From NCBI GenBank assembly GCA_029261155.1, contig JAJDBW010000047.1:124001-188000 (forward strand): DNA of 64,000 nt. The letters run 5' to 3'. A program made the position numbers and the translations under genes. The notes under the pieces were generated by a model that ran no database searches, was not told where the DNA came from, and saw only the letters and a program-made list of their open reading frames with translations. Shown piece after piece: positions 1 to 9,528 of this stretch. The DNA is from Nitrospirota bacterium. GTDB lineage: Bacteria; Nitrospirota; Nitrospiria; SBBL01; JAADHI01. Numbering within the stretch: the stretch's first letter is position 1; the number at the start of each line of letters is the position of its first letter.

Positions 1-47
1 TTACAGTGAGTGGAGAAGCAAAGGTGACTTTGCTGGAGGCGGTCTAG
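1..47 (+). CDS. 3' end of an upstream gene (partial)
   Basis: An open frame runs from the window edge (first full codon at 3) to a TAG at 45-47, giving the C-terminal residues TVSGEAKVTLLEAV. The stop lies one base before the next ATG, which fits an operon. The beta-strand-like ending would suit a hot-dog dehydratase or similar fold, but too little is visible to name it. Confidence 0.45.
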   Translation, partial: TVSGEAKVTLLEAV

Positions 48-48
48 G

Positions 49-801
49 ATGCCGAAGACGGCCTTGATTTTAGGAGGAAACGGCGGAATTGGGACGGCGG
101 TTTCTGAGGTGCTCTTGGCCCAGGCCATGCCGGTTTATGCCAGCTATTTTCGGAATAGAGAGAATCTTGATCGTCTTCAAAGTGTCTATCCGAATTGTGA
201 GGGAATTCAGTGCGATATTCGGAATGAAGCGGAAGTTAAAAGCCTTGTTGAATCGGTTCTTCAGAAAACGAATCATGTCGATCTCGTGGTGAACTGTGTC
301 AGTGGTGCGCTGCAACTCAAACCATTTGATCGCTTAAGCAGCAAGGAATTCCATGATGATATGAACGCGATATTGTTCGGGGCGATCGACTTCTTTCAGG
401 CGATTCTCCCTCAGATGAAAAAACAAAAATCAGGCGTAATGATTAATATATTGACGTCGACGGTGACCGAAACGCCGCCAGCCAGAATGTCGTCTTATGT
501 GATCGCGAAATATGCCTTATTGGGTTTGACAAAATGTCTGGCAACGGAATTGGACCGATTTAAGGTGAAAGTCTTTGGCCTTTCTCCCGCCTTCGTGGAA
601 ACGGAGATGATTAACTGTTTTCCGGAAAAACTGATCGAAATGGAAAAAGCGAAGCAGGACGACAATAGACTTCTGCAGCCACAGGATATCGCAGAAGCCG
701 TTTGGCATTTTTTCGAACACGCCGATCGTCATCAAACAGGAGAAAACGCCGTCATCAAAACTAAAAAAGATCTCCTCGCTCTGAAACGGTGCCTGGTTTA
801 G
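49..801 (+). CDS. SDR family NAD(P)-dependent oxidoreductase
   Basis: This is a 250-residue classical short-chain dehydrogenase/reductase, a cytoplasmic NAD(P)H-dependent ketone/alcohol oxidoreductase of the FabG type. The dinucleotide-binding glycine motif GGNGGIG is at residues 9-15. The catalytic Ser-Tyr-Lys set is S137, Y150 and K154 (YVIAK), followed by the usual LSPAFVETEM segment. The length is normal for the family. The upstream gene stops one base before this ATG and an acyltransferase begins 11 bases downstream, so it belongs to the polysaccharide operon. It may reduce a sugar or an acyl substituent, but the substrate cannot be read from the sequence. Confidence 0.85.
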   Translation: MPKTALILGGNGGIGTAVSEVLLAQAMPVYASYFRNRENLDRLQSVYPNCEGIQCDIRNEAEVKSLVESVLQKTNHVDLVVNCVSGALQLKPFDRLSSKEFHDDMNAILFGAIDFFQAILPQMKKQKSGVMINILTSTVTETPPARMSSYVIAKYALLGLTKCLATELDRFKVKVFGLSPAFVETEMINCFPEKLIEMEKAKQDDNRLLQPQDIAEAVWHFFEHADRHQTGENAVIKTKKDLLALKRCLV

Positions 802-811
802 GGCGAACTCA

Positions 812-1339
812 ATGAAGATCATTCGACTCCTTAAGCGATTTCTGATCCCAGGTGTGTTCGTGAGTTTAGTCTATTTTATAAAGTATCGGTGTATCATCAG
901 TCCACGGGCGGAAGTCGAAACCAGCCCGTATCTTGTGGTTGGGAAAAAAACAATGATCAGCTCATTTTGTAAAATTAAGACATCTCATGGTCCGCTTACC
1001 ATTGGCTCAAACGTGTCTATCGGGCCGGGTTGTTTTATCTCTTCGAGTAAAAATGGGGTCGGGATTGGCGATCATTGTTTGATTGGTCCGAACGTGACCA
1101 TCATCGGGAACAAATATAAATATGATCGGCTCGATATTCCTATTTATATGCAGGAAGAGACCTCGGAAGGGATTCGTATTGGGGAAAACGTCTGGATCGG
1201 TGCTGGGACGGTTGTGATCGATGGCGCCTCGATCGGAGACAATGTGATCATTGCCCCGAATTCTGTTGTGACTAAAAATATTCCCAATAATGCCATTGCG
1301 CAGGGCAATCCGGCGAAAGCCATTTTTATAAGAAGGTAG
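812..1339 (+). CDS. Left-handed beta-helix (hexapeptide) acyltransferase
   Basis: The 175-residue protein has an N-terminal hydrophobic stretch (about residues 8-25) and then hexapeptide repeats of the form [LIV]-G-x-x-x-x, for example IGSNVSIGPG, IGDHCLIGPN and IGENVWIGAG. It ends in the ITKNIPNNAIAQGNPAK-type cap seen in CatB/WbbJ/LacA-like O-acetyltransferases (here with V in place of I). Such enzymes trimerise and move an acetyl group from acetyl-CoA to a sugar hydroxyl or amine. It sits between an SDR and a flippase-like membrane protein, with only four bases to the latter. Its likely role is O-acetylation of the polysaccharide; the acceptor is unknown. Confidence 0.85.
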   Translation: MKIIRLLKRFLIPGVFVSLVYFIKYRCIISPRAEVETSPYLVVGKKTMISSFCKIKTSHGPLTIGSNVSIGPGCFISSSKNGVGIGDHCLIGPNVTIIGNKYKYDRLDIPIYMQEETSEGIRIGENVWIGAGTVVIDGASIGDNVIIAPNSVVTKNIPNNAIAQGNPAKAIFIRR

Positions 1340-1343
1340 AGGG

Positions 1344-2354
1344 ATGTTAAATCGAAACATAAAGAAATCTGTGATTTGGGGTTCTTTGCTCGGTAGTATT
1401 ATTATTGTCGGGATGTTGCTCTGGGCTGGGCCGGAAGCCTTTTTTGATCAAATAAAAAATGTCAGCCTGCCGCATGTGCTCATCTACATCTTCTCGTCAA
1501 TGGTCGTTTATGTTTTCCGAGCGCTGCGCTTCCGCCTGCTTGTTGGAAACCGGGGCTCCCTGGCCGAGTTGTATAGCGTTGTGAGCATCCATACCTTTTT
1601 GTTGAACATTCTTCCATTCAGTAGTGGCGATCTTTCTTTGCCCCTCTTACTTCAAAAATTTAAGATATCCGATTCTTATCTTGAGGGCATTCCGAGTTTG
1701 GTGGTTGCGCGCTTGCAGGATCTTATTATCACCCTTCTGTTTCTGGGGGTTTCCTTACTTTGGGTCGGCAAAATAGGGGACCTGTATCGCGCAACAGATC
1801 TAATGCTTGGGATTACGATTGGATTCATTAGTCTCGGTGTTCTCTTTTTCTTTGGGCGTAAAAAGATGCGTTCGCTTGATCTTTCCAAGTTGCAAGCGCG
1901 ATGTGAAAGCATCCCTATTTTAAATAAAGTGATGGCCATTGCCAAGCCTGCGATCATCTCCGCAAAGGAGATTAGCCGCATTATTATTGTGCAAACGATA
2001 GTATTGGCTCTCGTGATTCGATTAATCGGTGTGTTTGGCGCGTACTACTTAATTAATGGAATTGGTTTGTCGATGGAGCTGCCCGTTGCATTTTTGTTTT
2101 GTAGTGTCTATGTGTTTCTCCCTTATTTGCCAATTAATACCGTCGCAGGTTTAGGGGTCACGGAAGCCTTTATCGGAGGTTTTTTTCTGCTCATTGGCGT
2201 GCAAAAAGAGGTTATTATTCCAGCAAGTATACAAATCCATTTTCTCCAGTTATCGGTGGCCATACTTTTGGGCGGTCTGGGCTTTGCCCAGATGTATTTT
2301 CTTAGAAAACAAATCCCGAAGCCCGCGATGAGCAAAGATGCCTTTCTCCATTAA
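1344..2354 (+). CDS. Flippase-like integral membrane protein (LPG synthase TM / UPF0104 family)
   Basis: This 336-residue polytopic protein has about eight hydrophobic segments and the family features LLVGNRGSLAELYSVV, LPFSSGDLSLPLLL and, near the C-terminus, LPINTVAGLGVTEAF. They mark the lysylphosphatidylglycerol-synthase transmembrane family (AglD/UPF0104), whose members occur widely in glycan loci and are thought to move or bind lipid-linked substrates. No soluble aminoacyltransferase domain is attached. It starts four bases after the acyltransferase and is the last gene before a 544-base gap, so it probably closes this transcription unit. Confidence 0.85.
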   Translation: MLNRNIKKSVIWGSLLGSIIIVGMLLWAGPEAFFDQIKNVSLPHVLIYIFSSMVVYVFRALRFRLLVGNRGSLAELYSVVSIHTFLLNILPFSSGDLSLPLLLQKFKISDSYLEGIPSLVVARLQDLIITLLFLGVSLLWVGKIGDLYRATDLMLGITIGFISLGVLFFFGRKKMRSLDLSKLQARCESIPILNKVMAIAKPAIISAKEISRIIIVQTIVLALVIRLIGVFGAYYLINGIGLSMELPVAFLFCSVYVFLPYLPINTVAGLGVTEAFIGGFFLLIGVQKEVIIPASIQIHFLQLSVAILLGGLGFAQMYFLRKQIPKPAMSKDAFLH

Positions 2355-2898
2355 GCGGCCAAATAGTCGGGAGACGAGTTTATAATGGATCTAGAGGCGG
2401 TTATCATCGATTCGGTCCGATTGTCGGCAAACGTGGGCCAATCTCGCATGAATGTTCCGATATTCAAGCATCTTGATTTATTTAAAAAGTTTTATATTAT
2501 AAGCGCTTTTTCGGTCTTATGATCCCACAGATCACTGTATTTCCTGTTGTCAATTCTAAGAAAAGGGTCTTCTTTTGAAAAAGGATGGTGTTCGCGGGAT
2601 TTTTAATGAAAATGGGTAAGGAAGGCGCTAGTATTAGGTTGAAGCTTGGATAGCATAGTTCGTGAATACCCTGAGCCCCTAGGCCTTGGGCTGCGGCATG
2701 GGCTCTATAAGTAATATAGGTTGTAAAAAATCGCTCTTCTAATGCTGTGGATAACTCAAGGTACGCAAGTTGCCTTAATATGCTCTTCTGGATAGAAGTG
2801 GATAAATAAACCTCCTGGTTCTGCCCAATATTAGCGTTATTTTCGGAGGCCCTATTTGTTCACTTATTTGCGCGAAGATTGTAGAAAGGCGAGTCATT
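2355..2898. other. Intergenic region, 544 bases
   Basis: No convincing reading frame is visible on either strand. The region is more A/T-rich than its flanks. It contains the GG-N10-GC element listed separately at 2758-2774 and a G/C-rich stretch around 2670-2712 (gagcccctaggccttgggct...) with short self-complementary segments. It separates the upstream operon from the secreted-protein gene and most likely holds that gene's promoter and leader. Confidence 0.5.
2758..2774 (+). promoter_or_regulatory. Candidate sigma-54 (-24/-12) promoter
   Basis: The sequence AAGGTACGCAAGTTGCC contains GG (2760-2761), exactly ten bases, then GC (2772-2773). The -12 half TTGC and the ACG of the -24 half match the RpoN consensus TGGCACG-N4-TTGC; two of the -24 positions differ. 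Transcription would start near 2785, leaving a leader of about 115 bases before the secreted-protein gene. RpoN control has been described for exosortase/PEP-CTERM polysaccharide systems, which makes it plausible. A chance match cannot be excluded. Confidence 0.4.
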
Positions 2899-5580
2899 AT
2901 GATTGAATTGCACCGAAAAGACCCGAGGAAAATCGAAATAAAAATTCAAAATAACATGGCGAAATCCTATTTATTAAAACAATGCTTATGTCTCTTACGG
3001 CCAACAGTTATCGCTCTGCTTGCTTTATATTGGCTTAATTTTTCTTTGATAACATCGGCAAATGCTCAAAGTACAAATGTCGCAAGATGGAGACGCCATG
3101 TGGTGTCCATGAACAACACGTCCTTTTCCGGTAATCCATTCGAGTTGGAAGTCGATGGGACCTTCACACACGCTGCTTCAGGCACGGTAATGACCCTCCC
3201 GGGCTATTATGCGGGGAATAATACTTGGAAAATAGGCTTCATGCCGACCCTCACCGGCCAATGGACCTATTCGACAAGTTCTTCCGATTCGGATTTAAAT
3301 GGGCTTCAAGGGAGTCTAACCGTTGTCGAGTCCGGCTTGCCGGGCATCCTGAAGGCCGATCCGGCACAGGACAGGAAATGGATGTTTAGCGATGGCACGT
3401 ATGCGATTCCGATCGCGCTGCGTCTTGAATTCTTTTTCGAACCTGGGACAGATGCCGATTTTACCGCTTCTGCCGATTTTTTAAAAAATGAAGTGAAAGG
3501 CCACTTATTCGATACGCGTTTGGCGGATGAATTTGGATTTTTTAACGGGGGAAGAAAAGATTATATCTTCAGCGGCAATTGGCAGAATCACCAGTTCGAT
3601 ACGCAAGTGTGGGATAAAATGGAAGAAAGAATGGATGTCCTTACCGAGCGTGGTTTAGGTGCCCATATCATGTTCTATTCGGATGACGCCGGTGAACCAG
3701 GATGGGGTGGCCAGACGGCCACGGAAGCCCTTGTGATTCGCTATGTTGTAGCGCGTCTTGCGGGTTATCCGATCGTCTGGTTTAATTCCGGGATCGATAT
3801 CGACGAATACCGTAGCCAGGCCGACATTAATTGGTGGGGGCAGCAGATTAAATCCTTAGATCCCTATGGTCACCCGGTGTCAAGCCGCCGGGGAGGCGGA
3901 TCGGGCGTCTTCGTATTTTCTCAGCAAAATTTCGATAGTCGAGGCGACCGTCTTGCCATCATTAACGATATGACGGGATACTTTAATTCGGCAAACGTGC
4001 CGGTGAGCATGGACGACGCTTGGGGGGAAAATTACACGAGCCACCCCGAGAAAGATTTTCGTCCTGAAGATATCAGACGCGCTTTCTGGAAAGTTGTTGC
4101 GGCCGGCGGTTTAGGCGGACAAATTCGAGGCGATGACGGTTATTTTCACATGGATAATATGAAGCAGGATTTGGAATCCGAACAATGGCTAGGATTAATT
4201 AATCCTTTTGTCCAAAATGTCTTAGGGAGCACTTTTGGCACGATGGTGCCAAGTCCCACGCTTGTTTCTAATGGCTATGCTTTGGCGGACTCGGCGAGAA
4301 CGAAAATCTTTTATTTTCTCCTGGGAAATAATGACAAGTGGGACACGGGAAATGGGGGTAACATTACGCTTCGCCTTTCTGGCCTTACAGGAACTTATGT
4401 TGCAAAGTGGTTCGATACGCGGACGGGTCAGTCGACCTCCATCGGCGCATTGGCCGGGGGCAATGATCATGTGATTATGCCTCCGAGTTCAGACGATTGG
4501 GTCTTGGTCTTAGACGGCGGCTCCCTTGATTCCACCCCCCCCACAACGCCGGTAAACTTAGGTAGCAACAGTGTCACAGGCACTCAGGTGACACTGTTTT
4601 GGTCTCCCGCCAGCGATGCGACTTCGGGCGTAAACCATTACCGGGTGTATAGAAACAATGCTTTTATCGGAACCACAACTACCACGACATTTTTGAATAG
4701 CGGCCTCAGCGAAAACGTCTCCTATACCTATGAAGTTTCAGCGGTAGATGGTGTCGGACTGGAGGGCCAAAAAAGTCTTTCCTATACCGTAACGACAGCA
4801 TCCGATACAACACCACCCGCGGTTTCATCCATCGTGGCGGTCGGAGACCCTTCTATCGTGCGCGTTGTTTTTAGTGAACCGGTCGAAGAAGCAAGCGCGA
4901 CCAGTCTATCGAACTACACCATCAACAATGGCATTTCAATTCTGAGTGCGTCTTTGGGTGGCGATTTAAAGACGGTGACCTTGACCTCTTCGCCGCACAC
5001 AAGCAATGTAACGTATCAAATGGCAGTCAATAACGTCAGAGACCGGGCGCTAAATCCAAATACAATGCTCAACACCAGTATGAACTATAGCTATTCGGCG
5101 CTTGTTTCGATTAGCAATTTATCGGTGAACAATGGGCAGAGTTATGAAATCGTCCAAAATGGCCTTGCAGATGGGGCCTTGGTGTATATCGATCGGAGCT
5201 ATACCTATACGGGGGTTCATCCTGTACTAACCGGGGCCACGTATATTAAAACCGCCAATGACGATAAGAATTTGAGCGTGACCAACTTTTTGAGCTTTAA
5301 TGTCAATCAGGCAATTACGCTCTATCTCGCGCATGATGACCGTGTTTCGTTAAAACCGGCTTGGATGGCAAGCTATACCGATACCGGTCAAAATGTCTTA
5401 ATCAACAACGACCCGCACAGCTTATGGACGCAAGATTTTCCGGCGGGGACCCTTGTGCTGGGCGGAAATACGGCAGTGGGGAGCAGCAATATGTATACGG
5501 TCATTATTGTGCCTCAAGGCACAGGTCTTTCGTCCGACACGGTTCCGCCAGCGGCACCGACGGGCTTAACCACAAATTAA
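2899..5580 (+). CDS. Secreted multidomain glycoside hydrolase-like protein (DUF5060, TIM-barrel, FN3, Ig-like)
   Basis: This is an 893-residue secreted protein. The signal peptide has a long n-region and a hydrophobic core at about residues 35-52, with cleavage near ANA-Q56. Residues 61-148 resemble the DUF5060 beta-sandwich that precedes apiosidase-like/DUF4038 barrels. Residues 150-500 look like a (beta/alpha)8 glycosidase. An FN3 domain begins at about 543 (STPPTTPVNL), a bacterial Ig-like domain with VRVVFSEPV at about 635, and a module containing ALVYIDRSYTYTG follows at about 735-875. The protein ends abruptly at SDTVPPAAPTGLTTN, the start of another FN3 domain. The ATG at 2899 is preceded by AAAGGCGAG; the internal ATG at 2956 has no ribosome site. 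It probably trims or remodels an exopolysaccharide. Confidence 0.8.
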   Translation: MIELHRKDPRKIEIKIQNNMAKSYLLKQCLCLLRPTVIALLALYWLNFSLITSANAQSTNVARWRRHVVSMNNTSFSGNPFELEVDGTFTHAASGTVMTLPGYYAGNNTWKIGFMPTLTGQWTYSTSSSDSDLNGLQGSLTVVESGLPGILKADPAQDRKWMFSDGTYAIPIALRLEFFFEPGTDADFTASADFLKNEVKGHLFDTRLADEFGFFNGGRKDYIFSGNWQNHQFDTQVWDKMEERMDVLTERGLGAHIMFYSDDAGEPGWGGQTATEALVIRYVVARLAGYPIVWFNSGIDIDEYRSQADINWWGQQIKSLDPYGHPVSSRRGGGSGVFVFSQQNFDSRGDRLAIINDMTGYFNSANVPVSMDDAWGENYTSHPEKDFRPEDIRRAFWKVVAAGGLGGQIRGDDGYFHMDNMKQDLESEQWLGLINPFVQNVLGSTFGTMVPSPTLVSNGYALADSARTKIFYFLLGNNDKWDTGNGGNITLRLSGLTGTYVAKWFDTRTGQSTSIGALAGGNDHVIMPPSSDDWVLVLDGGSLDSTPPTTPVNLGSNSVTGTQVTLFWSPASDATSGVNHYRVYRNNAFIGTTTTTTFLNSGLSENVSYTYEVSAVDGVGLEGQKSLSYTVTTASDTTPPAVSSIVAVGDPSIVRVVFSEPVEEASATSLSNYTINNGISILSASLGGDLKTVTLTSSPHTSNVTYQMAVNNVRDRALNPNTMLNTSMNYSYSALVSISNLSVNNGQSYEIVQNGLADGALVYIDRSYTYTGVHPVLTGATYIKTANDDKNLSVTNFLSFNVNQAITLYLAHDDRVSLKPAWMASYTDTGQNVLINNDPHSLWTQDFPAGTLVLGGNTAVGSSNMYTVIIVPQGTGLSSDTVPPAAPTGLTTN

Positions 5581-5584
5581 GTGC

Positions 5585-5622
5585 CCCCAGTATCGCAGTC
5601 AAAACCGATTGCGATACTGGGG
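5585..5622 (+). terminator. Strong hairpin after the secreted-protein gene
   Basis: A perfect 13-base inverted repeat (ccccagtatcgca at 5585-5597 and tgcgatactgggg at 5610-5622, 12-base loop) begins five bases after the stop codon at 5580. It lacks a U-tract. It probably acts as a 3' stabilising structure or an imperfect intrinsic terminator before the next promoter. Confidence 0.55.
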
Positions 5623-5777
5623 CTGATAGTAAGTAATCACTGGACCTATTTTTTTAAGCAGATGGCACACCCGATCCCACGTTGTATTTGCCGTTTAGAA
5701 TAAACCTCCGCGTCGATTCCTTTGAACTTTATTCATGCCGACCAAATCTTGCCTATCGACGGGTTTGGTATCTTGTT

Positions 5778-5805
5778 TTGATTTCATGTACAGACGAGGT
5801 ATGAT
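5778..5805 (+). promoter_or_regulatory. Predicted sigma-70 promoter for the gmhA-cysC unit
   Basis: TTGATT (5778-5783) and TATGAT (5800-5805) are separated by 16 bases in the gap between the hairpin at 5585-5622 and gmhA. Transcription would begin near 5812, about 50 bases before the ATG. Both hexamers differ from consensus by one or two bases, so the call rests on position and spacing as much as on sequence. Confidence 0.45.
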
Positions 5806-5863
5806 GAAGCATGCAATTCGAGATAGGTACGCGTTGATTTTTTATCATCAGGGATAAGATACG

Positions 5864-6445
5864 ATGAACAAGGAGCAATTAGAGCAATCGATTCGTGAGA
5901 GGATCAGCGATCATATCCACTTGGCAAAGCAGATCGAAACGGTTCTTTGTTCCGATCTTCGAATCGCCGTTGAGTGGTTTGTGCAAACCTTTAAACAGGG
6001 GAATAAAATTCTATTTAGCGGAAATGGGGGATCGGCCGCAGATGCACAACATCTTGCAGCAGAATTCGTTGGACGCTTTGAGAAAGAGCGGATCGCGTTG
6101 CCTGCTATTGCCTTAACGACGGATAGCTCGAATCTCACAGCAATCGGAAACGACTACGGCTTCGATAAAATATTTTCCCGTCAGATCGAAGGTTTGGCAC
6201 AGGAAGGCGATCTTTTTATTGCGATTAGTACCAGTGGTAATTCCCAAAACATACTCGAGGCGGTGAATGCTTGCCGTGAAAAATCGGTCAAGACCATTGG
6301 TTTTTTGGGCAAGGACGGGGGTAAGCTAGCAAAAAGGGTTGACCTTCCCCTGGTTGTCCCTTCGGACAACACGGCGAGGATACAGGAAATGCATATCATG
6401 ATGGGCCATATGATCTGCGAGCTGGTCGAAAATGAATGGTCCTAG
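5864..6445 (+). CDS. gmhA: SIS-domain phosphosugar isomerase, GmhA-like (sedoheptulose 7-phosphate isomerase)
   Basis: The 193-residue cytoplasmic enzyme has the GmhA fold: an N-terminal helix, then [21 protein letters not shown] and the phosphate-binding [14 protein letters not shown] typical of SIS domains. GmhA converts sedoheptulose 7-phosphate to D-glycero-D-manno-heptose 7-phosphate, the first step to nucleotide-activated heptose. The length matches the family. No hldE/gmhB partner lies nearby, so the later steps must be encoded elsewhere. It is first in the unit that continues with cysC. Related SIS proteins act on other ketose phosphates, so the exact substrate is inferred. Confidence 0.85.
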   Translation: MNKEQLEQSIRERISDHIHLAKQIETVLCSDLRIAVEWFVQTFKQGNKILFSGNGGSAADAQHLAAEFVGRFEKERIALPAIALTTDSSNLTAIGNDYGFDKIFSRQIEGLAQEGDLFIAISTSGNSQNILEAVNACREKSVKTIGFLGKDGGKLAKRVDLPLVVPSDNTARIQEMHIMMGHMICELVENEWS

Positions 6446-6535
6446 CCCCAGCGCGAGGGAATTGCTTGATTGAAGTTTGTTGGGCCGTCGTCGTCACAAA
6501 GAGGGTCCTCATTATTGAAGAAGGGACGATATCCA

Positions 6536-7156
6536 TTGAATAGCGAAAAAAAGACCGAGAAAAATATTGTTTGGCACCATGCCACCGTGACCCGGGAAAG
6601 AAGAGAAACTCTTAACAAGCACCGGAGCGTCATTTTGTGGTTTACGGGTCTATCCTCTGCCGGAAAATCGACTTTGGCCCATGCTGTAGAGGAACAACTT
6701 CATCAAAAAAATTGTCGAACCTTTGTTTTTGATGGCGATAATGTAAGACACGGACTCTGTAAGGATTTAGGCTTTTCCGCCGAAGATCGGCATGAAAATA
6801 TTAGACGCATTGGTGAAATGTCCAAGCTGATTATCGAGGCCGGAGTGATCGCTCTTACGGCATTCATCTCTCCGTTTAGAAAGGATCGTGATCAGATCCG
6901 TCACTTGGTCTCTCAAGACGATTTTATCGAAATCTATTGCCGCTGTTCTTTGGCCGTTTGTGAACAAAGAGATCCAAAAGGTCTTTATCAGCGTGCCCGG
7001 GCGGGTGAAATCAAGGAGTTTACGGGGATTACCTCGCCCTATGAAGAACCTGAAAATCCTGAATTGGTGATCGATACAGAGCAGCCTTTAACGGAATGTG
7101 TTGATCGCATCATGCGTTACTTATATGAGCGAGGGGTGCTTCGCTTGTCGACATAG
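6536..7156 (+). CDS. cysC: Adenylyl-sulfate kinase (APS kinase)
   Basis: APS kinase phosphorylates adenosine 5'-phosphosulfate to PAPS, the sulfate donor of sulfotransferases. The P-loop GLSSAGKST is at residues 38-46 counted from the TTG at 6536, followed by [16 protein letters not shown] and the [15 protein letters not shown] and [13 protein letters not shown] segments of CysC. The TTG at 6536 is preferred because a GAAGAAGGGA ribosome site precedes it and it gives a 206-residue protein of normal length. A longer reading from a TTG at 6470 is possible. No ATP sulfurylase is adjacent. With the sulfotransferase at 37,082, the gene predicts a sulfated surface glycan rather than assimilation alone. 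Confidence 0.92.
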   Translation: MNSEKKTEKNIVWHHATVTRERRETLNKHRSVILWFTGLSSAGKSTLAHAVEEQLHQKNCRTFVFDGDNVRHGLCKDLGFSAEDRHENIRRIGEMSKLIIEAGVIALTAFISPFRKDRDQIRHLVSQDDFIEIYCRCSLAVCEQRDPKGLYQRARAGEIKEFTGITSPYEEPENPELVIDTEQPLTECVDRIMRYLYERGVLRLST

Positions 7157-7231
7157 GGTGATCGAAAACCTTCAGGCTTATCTCTTACGACGTCCGCAGC
7201 TATTTTCTAAAAATAATCCGTTCCAAGAACA

Positions 7232-9091
7232 TTGAATCCTATTATTCCGAAAACAATCCTCGGCATTTCTGCCTACTACCACGATAGCGCCGCTTGCCTT
7301 ATTGTTGATGGGAAGGTCCTTGCCGCAGCTCAGGAAGAACGCTTTAGCCGTAAGAAGCACGATGCCCGCTTTCCTGCGGCGTCCATTCGTTACTGTCTTA
7401 GAGAAGCCGGTCTTACCTTAAAGGCGATCGATTATGTTGTTTTCTACGAAAAGCCATTTATCAAATTCGAACGCCTGCTTGAAACTTATCTGGCCTTTGC
7501 ACCCCGGGGACTTAAGTCATTTTGGGCCTCAATGCCCATCTGGCTTAAGGAGAAATTGTTTTTAAAAGATCTGATCAAAAAGGAGTTAATGGGTGTTGGT
7601 GATGCCCTCGAAAAAAGCGATTTACCGCCCTTGTTATTTTCGGAACATCACGAATCGCATGCGGCCTCGGCTTTTTTCCCGTCCCCTTTCGAGAAGGCGG
7701 TTGTCTTGTGCATGGATGGGGTGGGGGAATGGGCGACCACCTCCACCTGGCTTGGACAAGGGAACACACTCTCACCGCTTTGGGAAATTCCCTTTCCGCA
7801 TTCCTTGGGTTTGCTCTACACAGCATTTACGTATTACACCGGTTTCAAGGTGAATTCCGGGGAATATAAAGTGATGGGTCTTGCGCCCTACGGGAACCCG
7901 ATCTTCGTTGAGACGATCCGCGATCACCTTATTGACATCAAGCCCGACGGCACCTTTCGCTTAAACATGGATTACTTTGATTATTGCACGGGCATGACGA
8001 TGACCAACGCAAAGTTTGACACCCTATTTGGTGCGCCGCCGAGAAAACCAGAGTCGACTTTAACCCAGCGCGAGATGGATTTGGCGCGTTCTGTTCAAGA
8101 GGTCACCGAGGAAGTGATGCTTCGCATCTCCGCGACTCTTCACAAAGAAACGGGTGAAGCGAATTTATGTCTTGCCGGAGGCGTTGCTCTAAACTGTGTG
8201 GGGAATGGACGCATTCTCCGCGAGGGGCCTTTCGAAAACATTTGGATTCAGCCAGCCTCCGGCGATGCCGGTGGTGCTTTGGGGGCGGCCTTTGCCGCAT
8301 ACCATTCTTTCCTAGGTCTTCCACGGAAAACCCAAAAAGGGGATGCCATGCGTGGAGGCTACTTAGGCCCCGCCTTTTCCGATGACGAAATCGCGATCAG
8401 TTTAAATAAAATGGATGCGACTTTTCATTGTCTTGATGAGGACAAACTTTACAATACCGTGGCTGAGATTTTGGCCGATGAAAAAGTGGTCGGTTGGTTT
8501 CAAGGGAAGATGGAATTTGGTCCCAGGGCCTTAGGCGGCCGGAGTATTCTGGGCGATGCGCGCAGTACAAAGATGCAGTCGGTGATGAATTTGAAGATCA
8601 AGTACAGGGAATCGTTTCGTCCTTTCGCGCCCTCGGTTTTAAAAGAACGTGTAGGGGACTATTTCGAAATCGATACCGACAGTCCTTATATGTTGCTCGT
8701 GGCACCCGTCGCCGAAAAAAGAAGAAAGCCCATGCGCGAGGATCAGAAAGATTTATGGGGGATCGATTTATTAAATGTGCCAAGATCGGATATTCCGGCC
8801 GTTACCCATGTCGATTATTCGGCGCGTATTCAAACCGTTCAGGAAGAAACGAATCCAAGGTATTATCGCCTCCTCAAGGCCTTCGACGCGCTTACGGGCT
8901 ACGCCCTTCTGGTGAATACCTCCTTTAATGTTCGGGGGGAGCCGATCGTCTGTTCGCCGGAAGACGCCTACCGCTGCTTTATGCGTACAGAAATGGATGT
9001 CCTGGTTTTAGAAAATACCATCCTATATAAAACCGAACAAAAAGCAAACGCGGCGGATGAAGAATGGAAAAAAGAATTTGTGCTCGATTGA
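7232..9091 (+). CDS. Carbamoyltransferase (NodU/CmcH/TobZ family)
   Basis: This is a 619-residue two-domain enzyme. The N-terminal Kae1-like half opens with ILGISAYYHDSAACLI and carries the metal-binding HHESHAASAFFPSPF motif. The C-terminal half has GWFQGKMEFGPRALGGRSI, which builds the carbamoyl-adenylate site, and ends with TSFNVRGEPIVCSPEDA. The family uses carbamoyl phosphate and ATP to put a carbamoyl group on a sugar or other hydroxyl. The start is TTG at 7232. The downstream SxtJ and DUF5989 genes form a recurring trio with this family. In this operon the likely target is a sugar of the exopolysaccharide. Confidence 0.93.
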   Translation: MNPIIPKTILGISAYYHDSAACLIVDGKVLAAAQEERFSRKKHDARFPAASIRYCLREAGLTLKAIDYVVFYEKPFIKFERLLETYLAFAPRGLKSFWASMPIWLKEKLFLKDLIKKELMGVGDALEKSDLPPLLFSEHHESHAASAFFPSPFEKAVVLCMDGVGEWATTSTWLGQGNTLSPLWEIPFPHSLGLLYTAFTYYTGFKVNSGEYKVMGLAPYGNPIFVETIRDHLIDIKPDGTFRLNMDYFDYCTGMTMTNAKFDTLFGAPPRKPESTLTQREMDLARSVQEVTEEVMLRISATLHKETGEANLCLAGGVALNCVGNGRILREGPFENIWIQPASGDAGGALGAAFAAYHSFLGLPRKTQKGDAMRGGYLGPAFSDDEIAISLNKMDATFHCLDEDKLYNTVAEILADEKVVGWFQGKMEFGPRALGGRSILGDARSTKMQSVMNLKIKYRESFRPFAPSVLKERVGDYFEIDTDSPYMLLVAPVAEKRRKPMREDQKDLWGIDLLNVPRSDIPAVTHVDYSARIQTVQEETNPRYYRLLKAFDALTGYALLVNTSFNVRGEPIVCSPEDAYRCFMRTEMDVLVLENTILYKTEQKANAADEEWKKEFVLD

Positions 9092-9100
9092 GTCCTTAAA

Positions 9101-9499
9101 ATGAATGAACAGAATGCATTAAAGCAACTCCGAGCCTTTGGGCTTATCGTGGGTGGCGTTTTTCTCTTCATCTCGCTTTGGCCTTTTCTTTTTCGAAATC
9201 CAGAAGGACCCCGGTATTGGGCATTCGCGCTGGGCGCCTTGCTCATGCTTCAGGGGCTTGTATTGCCTCAGAGTCTGGGACCCATTTATCGGGTCTGGAT
9301 GAAGCTGGGGCATGCCTTGGGTTGGGTCAATACCCGCTTGATTTTGGCGGTTTTTTATTTCACCGTCATCACCCCGATCGGGCTCCTTCGTCGCCTATTT
9401 GGAAAAGATGCCTTGTCCAGAACGCTTGAACCGAACCTGGAAAGTTATCGGGTCAAAAAAAGCCCGCGGGAAGGGAAGCACATGATGAGGCAGTTTTGA
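9101..9499 (+). CDS. SxtJ family membrane protein
   Basis: The 132-residue protein has three or four hydrophobic segments (about 12-28, 38-58 and 75-100) and the end GKDALSRTLEPNLESYRV, typical of the small SxtJ proteins found next to carbamoyltransferases. The name comes from the saxitoxin cluster; no biochemical function is established. It starts nine bases after the carbamoyltransferase stop and is followed by a DUF5989 gene. A membrane anchor or partner for the carbamoyltransferase is a reasonable inference from the constant association. Confidence 0.75.
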   Translation: MNEQNALKQLRAFGLIVGGVFLFISLWPFLFRNPEGPRYWAFALGALLMLQGLVLPQSLGPIYRVWMKLGHALGWVNTRLILAVFYFTVITPIGLLRRLFGKDALSRTLEPNLESYRVKKSPREGKHMMRQF

Positions 9500-9528
9500 A
9501 GTCATGAATTGAGGGAATGAAATAAACA

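Noticed and set aside
5662-5680. TGGCAC upstream of gmhA as a sigma-54 -24 element
   Set aside because: No GC dinucleotide at the required spacing follows, and a reasonable sigma-70 promoter lies closer to the gene.
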